A DNA stretch of 64,000 nucleotides from contig CM055108.1 of assembly GCA_029204225.1 (NCBI GenBank), positions 46,919,486-46,983,485 on the forward strand, in the 5' to 3' direction. The notes below the pieces were generated by a model that worked only from the letters and a program-made list of their open reading frames with translations, was not told the DNA's origin and did not search any database. This document shows positions 32,640-44,176 of this stretch, one piece after another; positions within the stretch are counted from its first letter, which is position 1; each line of letters starts with the position of its first letter. The translations under genes and the position numbers were made by a program. This stretch comes from Diphasiastrum complanatum. Taxonomy: Eukaryota; Streptophyta; Lycopodiopsida; Lycopodiales; Lycopodiaceae.

Positions 32640-33165
32640 GACTCATTTGTCGTGATTGCCAAAGGTGATTTTGCTATGCTTCCAATCTTGGACAACACGT
32701 GCCATCTGGAGCCAGAGTGTACCAAGAGGGAGTTTATAAGTATTTGCATCTTCTGGTAAGTCTAAGATGACACAATCGATTACAAATTTGACACTTACTA
32801 TTCGAATCTTAATATTTGATAAATGACTAGCAAGGTTTGTAACTCGTTGATCAGCCATGCAAAGTTTGTATTGTGGTTGATCGAGGGTATGGAAGTCCCA
32901 TGACTTTGCCAATGACAATGCCATTATATTAACGCTTGATCCGCTATCAAGGATAGCTAATATTGCTAGTCTTTATAGGACAAAGACAAGGTGATGCTAG
33001 TCCCTTTAAAAGCACCTATATTCAGCAGATTCATAGAAATCTGGAGAATTTCAAGAATCGCGCTATGGAATGGCATAGTGAGTTGAGCTTGCAGGAGGTC
33101 AGAAAGTACTTCAAGTCCCTGAAGGGATTGCTCTTTGTCAGGGATCTGAATGGATAACAAACTTT
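32640..33165 (-). pseudogene. Gypsy protease region, copy B
   Basis: On the minus strand LAILDSGSSVNIMALSLAKS lies near 32955-32890 with the catalytic DSG. It is followed by YKLCMADQRVTNLASHLSNI, IDCVILDLPEDANTYKLPLG, and WKHSKITFGNHDK. Upstream, LSIQIPDKEQSLQGLEVLSD belongs to the gag-protease linker; about 75 bp of it seen at 61550-61625 are missing here. A short gap near 32965 puts the two pieces in different frames. Confidence 0.83.
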
Positions 33166-33284
33166 CTGTATGTTTTTACTCTCGCAAAAACTCATCTCTA
33201 AATCCATTGTACTACCTTTGTTCCACGTTCGGGTCTGGGTAGTCTTTGGGTAATGTGGAAGTTGTCAAGTGGCTTCCATGTGGG

Positions 33285-34684
33285 TCAACTTATTTAGCAT
33301 AGTTTTGTTGTTGTTCTTGTTGTTGGCGTTGTGCTCTAGTTATAACTCTAACAGGTTCAGATGATATATGACGTGCTGGAAGGATCATGTTAGGTTGTTT
33401 AGGGTGGTCTTTCAAACTATGTTTATGAACACAGTTTGGACACTCCACATGGTATTGGTTCTTAACTTTACAGTCAACCATGAAGTGGCCAGTTTCGTCA
33501 CAAATATAACAACGGTTGCTCATTGGTCCTATGGCAATAGCATAACCATCTTGGATGGCTACTTGTGCTGGATTTTCCGTTGGTGTGGAATACTCATCCT
33601 GTTTGCACGAGCATGAATTTTCGGTTGGATATTGTTGAGAACTAACAGATGGAAGTGTTGTATCGTGATGATATAAGTGATCGTAGGAGTTTTCTACAAG
33701 ATGTGTTTGTGCAGATTCTCGAGGGTGTCTATGTTTTTGTGCTCCTAGATCAAGTTGTCCCCTTGGAGGTGGTCCTAAGAGCGCAAGTTGTGGTTGAGGT
33801 TCATGTCTAGATTGTCTGGGCAGCTCTTGTATATGGACCTGGTTGTTTCATGATGGATAGTGCTGATTTTAATTTTGTGAAACAAACTGGTGTCTAGGAG
33901 GTTGATAATGTCCCACTGACTGGTTGTGAGGCTGATTCCTCGGGTTATAATAGCAATAGAGTGAGGTATGACCCATAAAGTCATAGATGTCGCATTTGAT
34001 CAATGAAGTATCTGGGACCGGTTGATTTGAAGAGCACTCATTGCCAATGTGTGCACCTCGACAGTGAGGGCACCATGTGTTCTCTCGTCTATGGTGGATT
34101 TGACCAGTGGGTAATTGACCTGGCATCGAACTCTGGATAGACTTAAGAGTGTTTTGAAACTCTTTCATGAGTTTTTGCATCTGTTGCTGGTGTTGCTGGT
34201 TAAGCAACTTCATTTGTGTTTTCTATAACTGTTCTCGTGTTTCCTCGTTTGGTCGAGCTTCTTGGACAACATGATGTGCTCTCCGTTCACGTGCCTCATC
34301 GACATCTGATCTCTCGTCTTCTTCCTGAATGGCATTAGACATGGCTTCTATCAATGATGTGTATTCATCATTGGAGCAAATTTCATGTCGTATCCATCGT
34401 GGGAGTCCAACGAGGAATCAAATTATGAGCATAGATTCAGTGGATTGTTCTTGTACCTGACTTTTTAATCGTTTAAATCGTTCTATGTAGTCACGTACTT
34501 TTTCATCTTTTGTCATTTTGATGTTACTCAGCTTGACAAAAAGACTTTCGATCAAACAAAATGGGTTAAAATGTTTGATGAAGGCTTCCTTCAAGAGTGA
34601 CCAATCTCGTTTATCTTCACGATCAAGGTTTGAAAACCATTCTCGTGCTCGATCGATCATGGTCATCGAGAAGAGCTGAACCAT
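33285..34684 (-). pseudogene. Gypsy gag with three zinc knuckles, copy B
   Basis: The gag capsid-like segment at 34684-34418 reads MIDRAREWFSNLDREDKRDW, FIKHFNPFCLIESLFVKLSN and EKVRDYIERFKRLKSQVQEQ (retrotransposon gag family). Next come a Gln-rich linker and WCPHCRGAHIGNEC with CDIYDFMGHTSLYC (33869-34213), where one knuckle keeps C-x2-C and the other shows C-x2-Y. A last CCHC knuckle, CYICDETGHFMVDC, lies at 33520-33480 and is followed by CPNCVHKHSLKDH. Frameshifts and stops separate the pieces. A full plus-strand counterpart lies at 59926-61311. Confidence 0.86.
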
Positions 34685-34829
34685 GGCTTCTGGTAATGTC
34701 TCGTCATAGACATCACATGCATTCTCAAAGACTTGAAGAAATCAATGAGAGTTTTGCAATAAAGTTGAAAAGAACTGTGGTATTTGGCAAACACTAAGAC
34801 CTAGTCAAATAAGAAAGTTGACTTTGTCA

Positions 34830-35175
34830 TGAAGTTGACTTGTTTCAGGTTGGAAGTTGAAGCTCTTGGCTGAGAGTTGATAGAAATCCTCAGTTGAGAA
34901 TTGATAAGATGGTCCGGTTGAAAGTTGATAGAGCAGTTCAGTTGAGATCTGAGAGACAGCTTCAGTCAAGATCTGATAGAACAGTCCGGTTGAGTTCTGA
35001 GAGACAGCTATGGTCGAGATCTGGCAGGATGCTTCAATCAAGATCTGAGAGAAAAGCTCCGGTCGAGATCTGACAGAATGCTTCGGTCGAGTTTTAATAG
35101 GAATACCTTCGGTTGAAATTCGATAGACAATGTCGGTTGAGATTGTACAGGATGTCTCTGGTTGAGAATTGACAT
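34830..35175 (-). repeat. 24-bp tandem repeat in the Gypsy leader, copy B
   Basis: About 13 degenerate units with a period near 24 bp. On the plus strand the core is GGTCGAGATCTGACAGAATG followed by CTTC. The array lies between gag and the 5' end of the element. The mirrored copy is at 59388-59762. Units vary mainly by C/T and A/G changes. Confidence 0.85.
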
Positions 35176-36557
35176 CAATGAGCATCAGTTGAGATTTAAC
35201 TCAGGACCTGGATGGGTATTGGAGGTAGTTGTTCGGTCGAGAGTGAGTGTGTACTTTCAATAGGTGAATGAAACAAAGTTTCGTCTGGTCTAGACGAGAG
35301 TCGTGGATCTCAGCTAGGAAAGGAGCATGAAGCCTCGATCGAGAATGGAGCTGGACATCGATCGAGACCAAAGTAACGGCTCGGTAATGATGCGTGTGTG
35401 AGACTTCAGAGCGATGGTTTGGCAGCACAGATCGGAAAGGTTTGGCTTGGATAAGTGTTTGTGTAGCTGTAGAAATGGTGCCAAATGTTCACAGATTCCA
35501 ACTGAATATGTGAACACAATTTTTTTTCATTCTTCTTTGTTACTTCCATTGGTTACAGATCTTTACGGTTTAATCTTCTTGTTAGAACGGTTTCCAAGCA
35601 AAAGTAATTCTCAAATTACAACGTGTGTTCCCAGCCTGTCAATGGGGAGAAACGGTTACGTTACTTAGCTACATGCATTTACAAGCCATGCAACCAGTCC
35701 TAGTTCAGCATAGATCAATGTTCTGAATCAGAGAGCACATCTACAATCTATCTACTAAACTATCTTAGTAAATCAGGGAAGAATGCAATTACAAGATTAA
35801 GCTATTCAACAAGAAACAAAAAACAAAAAACTAGTTTCCTAACAGCATTCTAGCAACTCAAAGATCAAGAAACACCCATTTCTTGATGCTTGGAATACCC
35901 AAGAACAATCAAGAACATGATTGTTAGAGAGTATGCAAATCAGATCCACAATCTCAGCCTCTATAGATTACATGCATGCTGAAACTACAAAATCAAGAAA
36001 CAAGAAAGTTAATCCACATCTACATTCCATAAGCAATAGAGTAAGCAAGAAATTTGATTAATCCACAAACACAAAGGAAATCAGAACATGCTCATAGAAA
36101 TTTCAATCAAGAAGATTGCCATGAATAAGGAGCTCCACAATTGTCAAGAACTCGTGGAAGATCTTCTTTTATTCACTCAAGAGGAATTGACAATACAATC
36201 AAAGCTCCCTCACAAGAGAGGGGGGCCTTAAATAAGCAAGAAGGCTGTCCATGTGGAGTTCAAGTGACAATTCCACTAATTTGAAAATTACAAGTGGAAA
36301 AAGCCCTTCCACTAGTGGTCACCATCAGAAGGTGGCTCACTCTAATTATCTAAGGGGTCTACACTATTTACAATGCCTAGCAAATATTACTAGCTCCTAC
36401 ATGGTCGTTCCTTCTCTGGGATACACCATGTAGGCACACATAGATAATAACTTTCATCCTAGCTAGTAATCCTCGGCTCTCATACTCGACTCTTAGCTTC
36501 TTCTACTCTCCTCCTTCTCAGACCTCCTCGGTCATGGGTGAGAGATACTATGTGTCT
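35176..36557 (-). other. Gypsy leader and probable LTR region, boundaries unresolved
   Basis: Holds further CTCGACCGA-like motifs to about 35390, then AT-rich sequence without coding motifs to about 36370, then a stretch shared with 58943-59150 (GAGGAGGTC and CATGTAGGAGCTAGTAATAT regions). A palindrome TGTTCACA...TGTGAACA at 35488-35518, preceded on the minus strand by TTTGGCACC, might mark an LTR end and primer site, but I could not find the other LTR boundary. The plus-strand copy lacks the stretch from about 35390 to 36370. Confidence 0.4.
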
Positions 36558-37630
36558 TCAGTTTGGCTCATCATCTGGAGATTCTTTGAAATCCACAAAC
36601 AAGGAGTGATTCAGCTGGCAATGACCAGCAATCACATCTGAACTCCATCCGAATTGCATTTCATCGTTTGCTTCACTTTCGCGATTCCCTCGATCGATTT
36701 GCATCATATACCTTGTGGGCTGTGTGGACACTCCATTCGATCTTCTTGGAGGTGGCATCGGTTGATGATCAAATCCTTGGCTATATTGCCCCTGAATTGT
36801 AGCAACATCTTTTTCTGATTCATTGTCAAATAGTTGATTGACTGTCGGCACGCTTGAACAAGAGGCTCGAATTGTTGTGTCGTAAGTAGGGGCTATCGAA
36901 GGTTCGCATGGAACTTTTCTCTTGCCTTTTAAGTCGATGGACTGATCTTCGATAAAGACAATATCCCTGCTGAATAAGATCTACTAGGTATCGGAGTCAT
37001 ACAGCTTGTAAGTGTTTTCAGAGAAAGTGTAGCCAACAAGGATGGTTCTAAGACTTTGGAAGTCAAATTTCTTCTTTGTCTCCTTCGAGATGTGCTCATA
37101 AGCGATGCATTAATACTTGTAGCTCTTCACTTAAGGCTTAGATGTTGTCCAAACCTCAAGGGGTGTCTTTCCTAAGAGCACTCTTGTCAAACATCTGTTC
37201 TGGATGTAAGCTGCAATGGAGATAGCTTCAGCCCAGACACTCTTTGGTAATAATGCATGAGCTAGCATGCATTTAGCTAACTCAATCAGGGTATGATTCT
37301 TCCTCTCAGCTAGCCCATTCGATTGAGGCGAATAGGGAGTAATGAGCTGTTGTTCGATGCCTTGGCTTTGGCAGTACTCCTTGAGATATACTCTTCATTG
37401 TTATCGGATCTCAAGGCTTTGATCTTTTTACTAGTTTCTTTATCTACACGCTCCTTGAAAAATTTAAAGAGGTTGAAGGCCTTTGATTTCTTCTTGATAA
37501 AATACACAACTATCCTTTTCGAAAATTCATCAATAAAAGTAATAAAATACTTTGCATCCTTCAATGAAGGATTCTGCATTGTGCCACATATGTCTGTATG
37601 TACAATATCTAATAGTCCTCTAGCAACAGT
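36558..37630 (-). pseudogene. Copia integrase core and downstream spacer, minus strand
   Basis: From 37620 downward the fragment reads LLDIVHTDICGTMQNPSLKD (first catalytic Asp), FIDEFSKRIVVYFIKKKSKA, IKALRSDNNEEYIS (second Asp; family RSDNGGEY), WAEAISIAAYIQNRCLTRVL, and ENTYKLYDSDT with FSRDIVFIEDQSID near 36960. The spacer before RT follows (VPTVNQLFDNESEKDVATIQ). Stops and frameshifts occur. Gag and protease are absent on this strand: at about 37630 the sequence switches to a plus-strand Copia gag, making a head-to-head join. A plus-strand copy of the end of this region lies at 58469-58942. Confidence 0.88.
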
Positions 37631-39161
37631 TAGAATTAAAATAGAAGGTGATGAGAGAAGACCACCAAATGAAGCGGATATCAAAGTGGTCGATAAGAAG
37701 GTGAGGAAGGCTTTGACCTTCATTAACTTGTCAATGAAAGATCACATCATTACCCACATTTGTGATGCGGTTACACCTAGACAGGCATGGGATGTGCTAA
37801 AGGAGCAGTTCAAGATGTCAAATTCATCAAGAATCATGTTTTTGAAGTCCAAACTGAATAGTGTCCGCATGGAACAAGGAGAGCACATTTAGACATACAT
37901 GTACCAGAATTAAGACAATGAGGGATGAACCGCATTCTATTGGTGATCGCATACGTGATGTTGAGCTGCTGCACAATGCATTGTGCGACATTGCAGAACC
38001 TTATCAAATGTTTGTGAGCGGAATAGCATCAAGAGAAAGATTGTCAACCTTTGACGAGCTCACAAGAATCTTGATGCAGGAGGAGCAACGGCAAGAAATG
38101 GTGAAAGCTAGATGTCAAAACACTGATGATCAAGCACTTGTGAAACGCCAAAAGCAAGAAAAAGGCAAGGGCAAGAAGAAGTCTAAGCAGCAGCTTGCCA
38201 AGACTTAGGATGATGAGGGATAACAAGACCAAGGAGAAAGACAAGTGCTTCCATTACGGCAAGAAGGGCCATTGGAAGAGTGAATGTCGGAAATTCCTGG
38301 CTGAATCAAACAAGGGGAACCTTGTCGATGAGGGTGAGATTGAAAACTCTAGCATCTTCATGTCAGCATTATCATCTAATCAAGATGATCAAGCATGGTA
38401 TATTGACTTAGGATCCACAAGACACATGACAGGTAACAAGGATTGGTTCAATAGCTTAAAAGTGCTGGAAAATGGAACGTCTGTTTCACAAGCTAATGGC
38501 GATGTGTGCAAGATCAAGAGGATAGGCACCATTTTCATCCAATTACCTGATGGCAAAAGAAGGATGATTAAGGAGGTACTTTATGTACCAAGTTTGAAGA
38601 AGGAGATGGAGTCAATTGCTAAGCATAGCACATGGGACTTAGTAGAACCACCAGTTGGCAAGAATCACGGGAAATAATCAAGAGATGATAGACATGATCA
38701 AGAAAGACCTCATGGAACAATTTGAGATGACAGATCTCAACCTAATGCATTATTGCCTTGGAGGACATGAAGTGGGTTTAACACAGGTGAAGTATGTCAG
38801 AGAGTTGTTGCACAGGTTCAGGTTGTAGGATTGTAGGCCAGTGAACACTCCTATTGAACTAGGTAAAAAGCTTTCTAAGCTTGACGAGTCATAACCATTT
38901 GATGCTACGCTGCTATATAGGCAATTAGTAGGGAGCATGATTTACCTTACCACGACTAGACCAAATATATGCTATGATGTTGGTATTGTAAGTCAGTTTA
39001 TGGCAGCACCTACAGAAATGCATTGGAAGGCAGCTAAGCGCATTCTGCATTATATCAAAGGCACTTCAGATTATGGCTTGACTTACATGAAGCATGAGGG
39101 TTTACCTAAGTTATGTGGCTATGTGGATGCGGATTGCGGAGGAGCTATAGGTGTGTCGTGA
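37631..39161 (+). pseudogene. Copia gag-protease fused to RT C-terminus (internal deletion)
   Basis: The gag (UBN2-type) segment has ITHICDAVTPRQAWDVLKEQ and LNSVRMEQGEHI, a stop, then MRDEPHSIGDRIRDVELLHN and FDELTRILMQEEQRQEMVKA. The zinc knuckle is CFHYGKKGHWKSEC near 38255; its second position is His where Cys is usual. The protease motif AWYIDLGSTRHMTGNKDWF has DLG for DSG. After LYVPSLKKEMES the sequence jumps to AKHSTWDLVEPPVGK and then to RT: HYCLGGHEVGLTQVKYVREL, YRQLVGSMIYLTTTRPNICY, and GYVDADCGG. Integrase and the RT catalytic core are deleted. Multiple stops are present. Confidence 0.88.
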
Positions 39162-39164
39162 TAA

Positions 39165-39660
39165 TCATCACCCAATTGTCATATGGGCTTGGCAAACTTG
39201 AAAGAAAAGTCATTATTGTGTCTTGATCGTCAATATTTGATCCGACAATGGCCATCTGTTGTAGCAGGTTCTTGATTGATGTGATTTTGTAGTGAATCAC
39301 CATTTGTCATCGTGAGTGAGTAGAATTTCTTTCTGAGGTGTAGCTTGAAGGGTACGTCTCGCACATCGTACAATGTGCTCAAGATGTCCCAGACTTTTTT
39401 TGAGGTCTAAGCTTCAAACACATGGCCGATTTGTGTGTCTGAGATGTTGAGGATAATCAGCACAAGAGCTTTGCCATCCTTCAGCTTCCATCGGGAGATT
39501 GCAGTGTCCTCTACTTCGGGTCTTGCCTCTGCACCTATGACAACATCATACAACTCCTTAGCCATTAGTACATTTTTCATCTTAAATTTTCACAGATGGT
39601 AGTTGGATCCATTAAGCTTGTCCATGATGAGACTGACTTTGCTTTGGGAATCCATCTGGA
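39165..39660 (-). pseudogene. Copia gag fragment, minus strand
   Basis: From 39655 downward: MDSQSKVSLIMDKLNGSNYH, then KMKNVLMAKELYDVVIGAEA, WKLKDGKALVLIILNISDTQ, KKVWDILSTLYDVRDVPFKL and RKKFYSLTMTNGDSLQNHIN. This is the N-terminal gag pattern of Copia elements (LNGSNYxxWK). Three or more stops interrupt it. It lies downstream of the decayed primer site and LTR remnant at 39795-39985 and is truncated at 39165 against the plus-strand Copia fragment. Confidence 0.82.
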
Positions 39661-39794
39661 AGTTAGTCTAGGTGACACTAATAACTATCAATGACTTAAG
39701 AATGAAAATCTAATGCTATTTATAGAACAAGAAAACTATTATTCTATGGATTGATAGAACTAGGTTCTGTGGGTGGCTCATCAAGCTATAAAAA

Positions 39795-39985
39795 TGGCTC
39801 CAATACTATGTTGGGAGATGTTGGTGGAAATCTCATCGATGCGTACACTACTACGTAATCCACAACGGATCACCCAGGTGAACACAAAATCTGTTTGCGC
39901 TTTGCAAAAGCAAGAAGAGCAGACATTAATACAAAATAGTAAGAGAGTAAAAAAAAACGAAATAGCAAAAACATGCAATGTTGGG
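39795..39985 (-). mobile_element. Copia primer site and LTR 3' part (remnant)
   Basis: On the minus strand the LTR ends CATCTCCCAACA (39809) and is followed by TAGTATTGGAGCCA (39795-39808), a decayed form of TGGTATCAGAGCCA. The LTR part contains GATTTTGTGTTCACCTGGGT and a GCAAAGCGC stretch typical of a U5 region. The 5' part of the LTR is lost at the join with the next Copia element near 39985. Confidence 0.65.
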
Positions 39986-41362
39986 ATGTCCCAACCTCCT
40001 ATGCCATAATTCCTCCATAGAGAGCTTGTTCACAAGAGCAACATTACAAGCATTCACATACTCATTTGGATCTAGTTTATAGATGCCACCAAATCTAGAT
40101 CCTAATGCAAGTATCTCATCATTCTTCTTGATAGTGCAAGTATCAACATTGAATTTTACATCAAGGCCATTATCAAGCAATTGGCCAACACTAATAAGAT
40201 TCTTGGTAAGCTTAGGTACATAAAGATCTCTAGAGAGAGAAAGAACTTTAGAGGATGCAAGCTTCAAGGGAATGTTCCCTATGCCTTCAATAGGACATTT
40301 AAAATCATTTGCAGTGTATATTGATTTCTTCACTCCATCATAAGGTGCAATAGAAGAGAAAGAGTCCTCGGAGCTACACATATGTGAAGAGGCTCCACTA
40401 TCAATATACCATAGGCCGTCTTTCTTGAAAGGAGTAGATGAGAAACTAGAGACCATAAGAGATCCCTCTCCATCACTTGCAATAGTGTCTTCCTTCTCAT
40501 TGGTAATATTGGCTTGCTTGAGTTGATTCTTCTTTTTGAAGCAATTGGTGGCATAATGACCTTTCTTGCCACAATAAAAGCACTTGATCTTCTTCTTCTT
40601 CTTGAGCTTGGATGATGAAGCATTAGAGGAATCATCTTCCTCCTCATCTTTGTCTTTGGATTTAACTTTGTCCTTGCTTGAGGATTGTTGATGTTGGTTC
40701 TTGCTCCTCTCTTTGTGCTTATCCTTGGCAAAGAGAGCTTTGCCATCATTATGAGTGAGAGAAAGCTTGTCCATCCTCAAGAGCTTGAGCTCTTGTCTTG
40801 ATTCTTCTGAAATTAGCACACTTTTGAGAGCCTCCAAACTTGGTAGCTCCTCCTTAATGGCATAGGATTGGACAAGATTATCGAATTCACTTCTCAAGCC
40901 ATTGAGAATGACTTGAACTAGCTCATTTTGATTGATGGAATCACCAATACAAGCAAGCTCTCTATGAATATCTTTTACTCTCAAAACATAACTAGATGCA
41001 CTCTCATCACTCTTTTGGCTACTTTGCAAGATTTGATTCCTAAGAGTGAGAAAGCTAGAGGTATTCTTAGCCTCATAGATAGTCTTGAGACAATCCCAAG
41101 CTTCTTTGGCTGTTGTACAAGTAACTATCTCCCTCAATATCTCATTAGAGACATTCATCTTAATGTAGTGGAGAGCCATCCTAGCTCTCTTTTTGTATTT
41201 TTGAACCTCTTGAAGAACTTGTGGTTCTTCTTCAAGGCCAAGAACTATGTCCATCACGTCTTGAAGGATCAAGATGGACTCCATCCTCATTTTCCAAATT
41301 GAATAATTTGAAGTGGTCAATCTTTCACTTGGTTCCAACAAGGATGAACCCATTGAAGACAT
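39986..41362 (-). pseudogene. Copia gag-protease, long open frame, truncated in integrase
   Basis: An uninterrupted frame of about 478 codons from MSSMGSSLLEPSERLTTSNY at 41362. Gag motifs: YSIWKMRMESILILQDVMDI, KEAWDCLKTIYEAKNTSSFL, ELVQVILNGLRSEFDNLVQS. There is an acidic and Lys-rich linker and the CCHC knuckle CFYCGKKGHYATNC near 40580. Protease has LWYIDSGASSHMCSSEDSF (catalytic DSG) near 40400. The GAG-pre-integrase motif starts ELWHRRLGHPN and breaks at about 39990. No inactivating change is seen in gag or protease, so this is the youngest-looking coding piece in the window, but integrase, RT and the 3' LTR are missing. Its own LTR and primer site lie at 42110-42782; the leader between them (41363-42109) holds no recognised gene. 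Confidence 0.95.
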
Positions 41363-42109
41363 TTGAAGTGAAGAAAACTCAATAAATGTTGAACAATAAA
41401 TGTTGTTACACACTTTCAATAGGATCCAATAATTGAGTACTATCTCCTCCTATGAAAGATCTTACAACAATTTGTGAATTGATTCTCACTAGCTACTCAA
41501 ATCTCTCTAAAACAAGATCTATTTCACATCAAATGATGGAGTATAGGCAAAGTTAGGATCTAACACTCTTACCACGTGTGAAATACACTAAGAAACCAAA
41601 TTTGACTCAAATACAATGATATTGCATGAAACAAAATGGCTAAGATCTCAAAACAGTGCCTAGATCACATATAGATGAGATTGGCAAGCATACAACTGTG
41701 ATTTTGGATCAACCAAGCAACCTCTTGACCAAACCAAATGTGTCCACCCAGGTCTAGGTGCCCAACCTAACCCTCTCCAAAAGCTTATAACTTTTGATTG
41801 GCTCAACCAAATGGAATGAAACTGATTGCAACATAAACTAGACAAAAATAGCTTCAAAATAAGCTATCAAGCAAGATAAATGGATCAAACATGAGAGAGA
41901 ACTTCCAAACTGAAATTGGATGTTCCTCACATGTGTCTGAGCACCTGATTCCGTACATTACCAGGTCAGACCCAATCAATGTCCTTTTGATCTCTTTTGA
42001 TGCAAGATTGAACAAGATAGCTAGGAAAATGGGCCTTGACAACTTCTAGCTCAAGATTGATGAAATTTTTTTCACTTAGATGGATCAAAATGCATGGTAA
42101 CCTTAGGTA

Positions 42110-42122
42110 GGCTCTGATACCA
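42110..42122 (-). other. Copia primer binding site
   Basis: The minus strand reads TGGTATCAGAGCC, the exact plant tRNA-iMet-type primer site, directly abutting the LTR end at 42123. Confidence 0.95.
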
Positions 42123-42782
42123 TGTTGAATTTCACACGTGTGGACTGTCCACTACATGTACTTGTGATCTCCTAAGGTGTGTAGATGCACCAAGATCATG
42201 ACTAGATTGAGATTCAAGATCAATCTTGAATCCTATGGCAAAAACACACTACTACATGCATTCAATCACTTCCAACTCTCACTCACACGTGTGGGAAGTA
42301 TTCAAAAAATAATCTAAGTAAAAACAAGCTGCTCTCCTAGAGTAGAGAGAGAAAATGCATCAAGAGCTCTCGGGTAGAGAGAGAAAGCTAGAAATCCAAT
42401 AACTCACAAAATCCATGAAATCACCAAATCAATTGACATCAAAATGAGGAGTACAATGATACTAGTAGGTCCACGAGCTACCACTATGCTTAACTATGAT
42501 TGGACCACATTTTGTCACCTCTTGATCCTATTGGATCATTGATCTATGCACCTCTTAATTCTATTGGACTATATTCAAGCACACCTCAATTTCCTATTGG
42601 AACTCACAAGGTTCCACCTCTATATCCTATTGGACCTCTTGGAATTCATCAAACAAAAACTTTACACTTGTCTACACTCTAATTAGCAAGTGTTTAGTCT
42701 CTTACTCTATTTCGGCTCAATAGTGGCATCACAAGTGGAAATGCATAATTTGCCATCTATGCCAAATTTATTCCTATCAACA
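42123..42782 (-). mobile_element. 5' LTR of the Copia element (660 bp)
   Basis: Terminal inverted repeat TGTTGA/TCAACA: on the plus strand TGTTGAATTTCACACGTGTG at 42123 and TTCCTATCAACA ending at 42782. It is next to a perfect primer site and upstream (minus strand) of an intact gag-protease frame. No second LTR was found. Plus-strand periodic text around 42520-42650 (CCTCTTGATCCTATTGGA-type repeats) lies inside the LTR. Confidence 0.88.
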
Positions 42783-43195
42783 TCCTACACCTAGATGCTT
42801 GATGTAAAAAACATAAGACCCCTATATCTAACATAGATAATCTTTTTCAATTCTTCACATGCATTTCAGGTAATCCCGTTAGGATTTTTGAGAACGTGCA
42901 TCAAAATTATTATTTTTTGGGTTCTAAAGAAAGGAATAGGAATTTTGGTTTTTTTTTTGTTCTATCACGTTGTCAACTTTTTTAGGTTGTTTGAAATGTT
43001 TTTTTCTTGCTTTTTTTTAGGTCTTTTATCAAAGTTTTGATTTTTGTTTTAAGGAAAAAAAGGTGTTCTTGAACATTGTATGGTACATAATATGTAATAG
43101 GAAGCTATTGACTCTTGTCATCACCACAAGTAGATCTTTGGTCCACACAAAAACACTAATAGGCTGAAAAAGAACTGCTACAAACCTCAAAATTG
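42783..43195. other. Spacer between Copia LTR and RFI2 block C
   Basis: AT-rich with several T runs. No gene, repeat partner or structural motif recognised. RFI2-block homology begins at about 43196 (GTATACCAAAAATCAGC). Confidence 0.5.
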
Positions 43196-44176
43196 TATAC
43201 CAAAAATCAGCAAGTGTTTATGAAGCCATATCACTATAGAAACTCTTCAAAATAGGCGCTAGATGCCAATAGATGTTGCCCATATGTTGTGAAAATTGGC
43301 CTGCAAGAAAAGTACTCAAAGTGTGAGAATACCTTAAAATGGTTGATGCTTGATGTCAATATAAGATGTCCTTTGTCATCCTAACTTTTCTTGGTTATGC
43401 AACTACTTTCAATCATAGATTAAGTATATTTTTATTTAGATCAACTGCTAACTAGTTTTTGAATGATGTGTGTTTCCCTAGATGGAAAGCTTGGTTATTC
43501 CTTTTAGATGGAGTGACTACTTCTAATTTTCGTTGAGCATATGAAATCTAAGCAATTCTTAAGGGGAATTCATTCAAGGGTTTTTTTTGTGGATTAGTTC
43601 TTTTATGGATTTCATGGTTTTTATCTATCCCTAAAGTATCCCTTTGAATACCCTAAACTCTCAAATACTTTTTCAATTTTTCAAATTTTTTTAACTAAAA
43701 CGAAACAATAGATACTATTTTTTTTGTTCAAGGTTATTTTCGAAACATGCAACTATGCCATGGAGTAACCCTTTTTCAACAGTTGGTTTGAATAGGTAAT
43801 TTTGCTCTACTTGTCGGATTTTCAATACTCTTTTGACTACTAGGCGAATAAAATGATTAAATCCATAGCGATATTTTGCACTATGCTTGACACAAACAAC
43901 CTTGTCCATTTTAGGAAGAGGAGCGTGCTAGTTATGGTTAGAAAACCAGCCTTTAAACCCAAGTGCTATAGATGATACCCTTTGCAAAGATTATTTTGCC
44001 TTTATAGAGTTGGAATATGAAGACCTTACATGCACGAGAAGCTTGTATGTAGTTGTCTTTAATGCATGCAATATACATGACTTTGCCATCCTAGAAATAT
44101 AACTAGTGACTCCTATTATTACCAGTTAGCATCACACTTGTTTGTAGTCCACATCGTTTTACCTCTTAGTATGTGG

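Noticed and set aside
35488-35518. TGTTCACA...TGTGAACA palindrome taken as LTR boundaries
   Set aside because: The two halves are only about 30 bp apart and no distant partner was found, so it cannot delimit an LTR by itself.
37323-37892. 189-codon plus-strand open frame
   Set aside because: Its first half is antisense to a Copia integrase core and its second half is Copia gag, so it is a by-product of a head-to-head join and not a gene.
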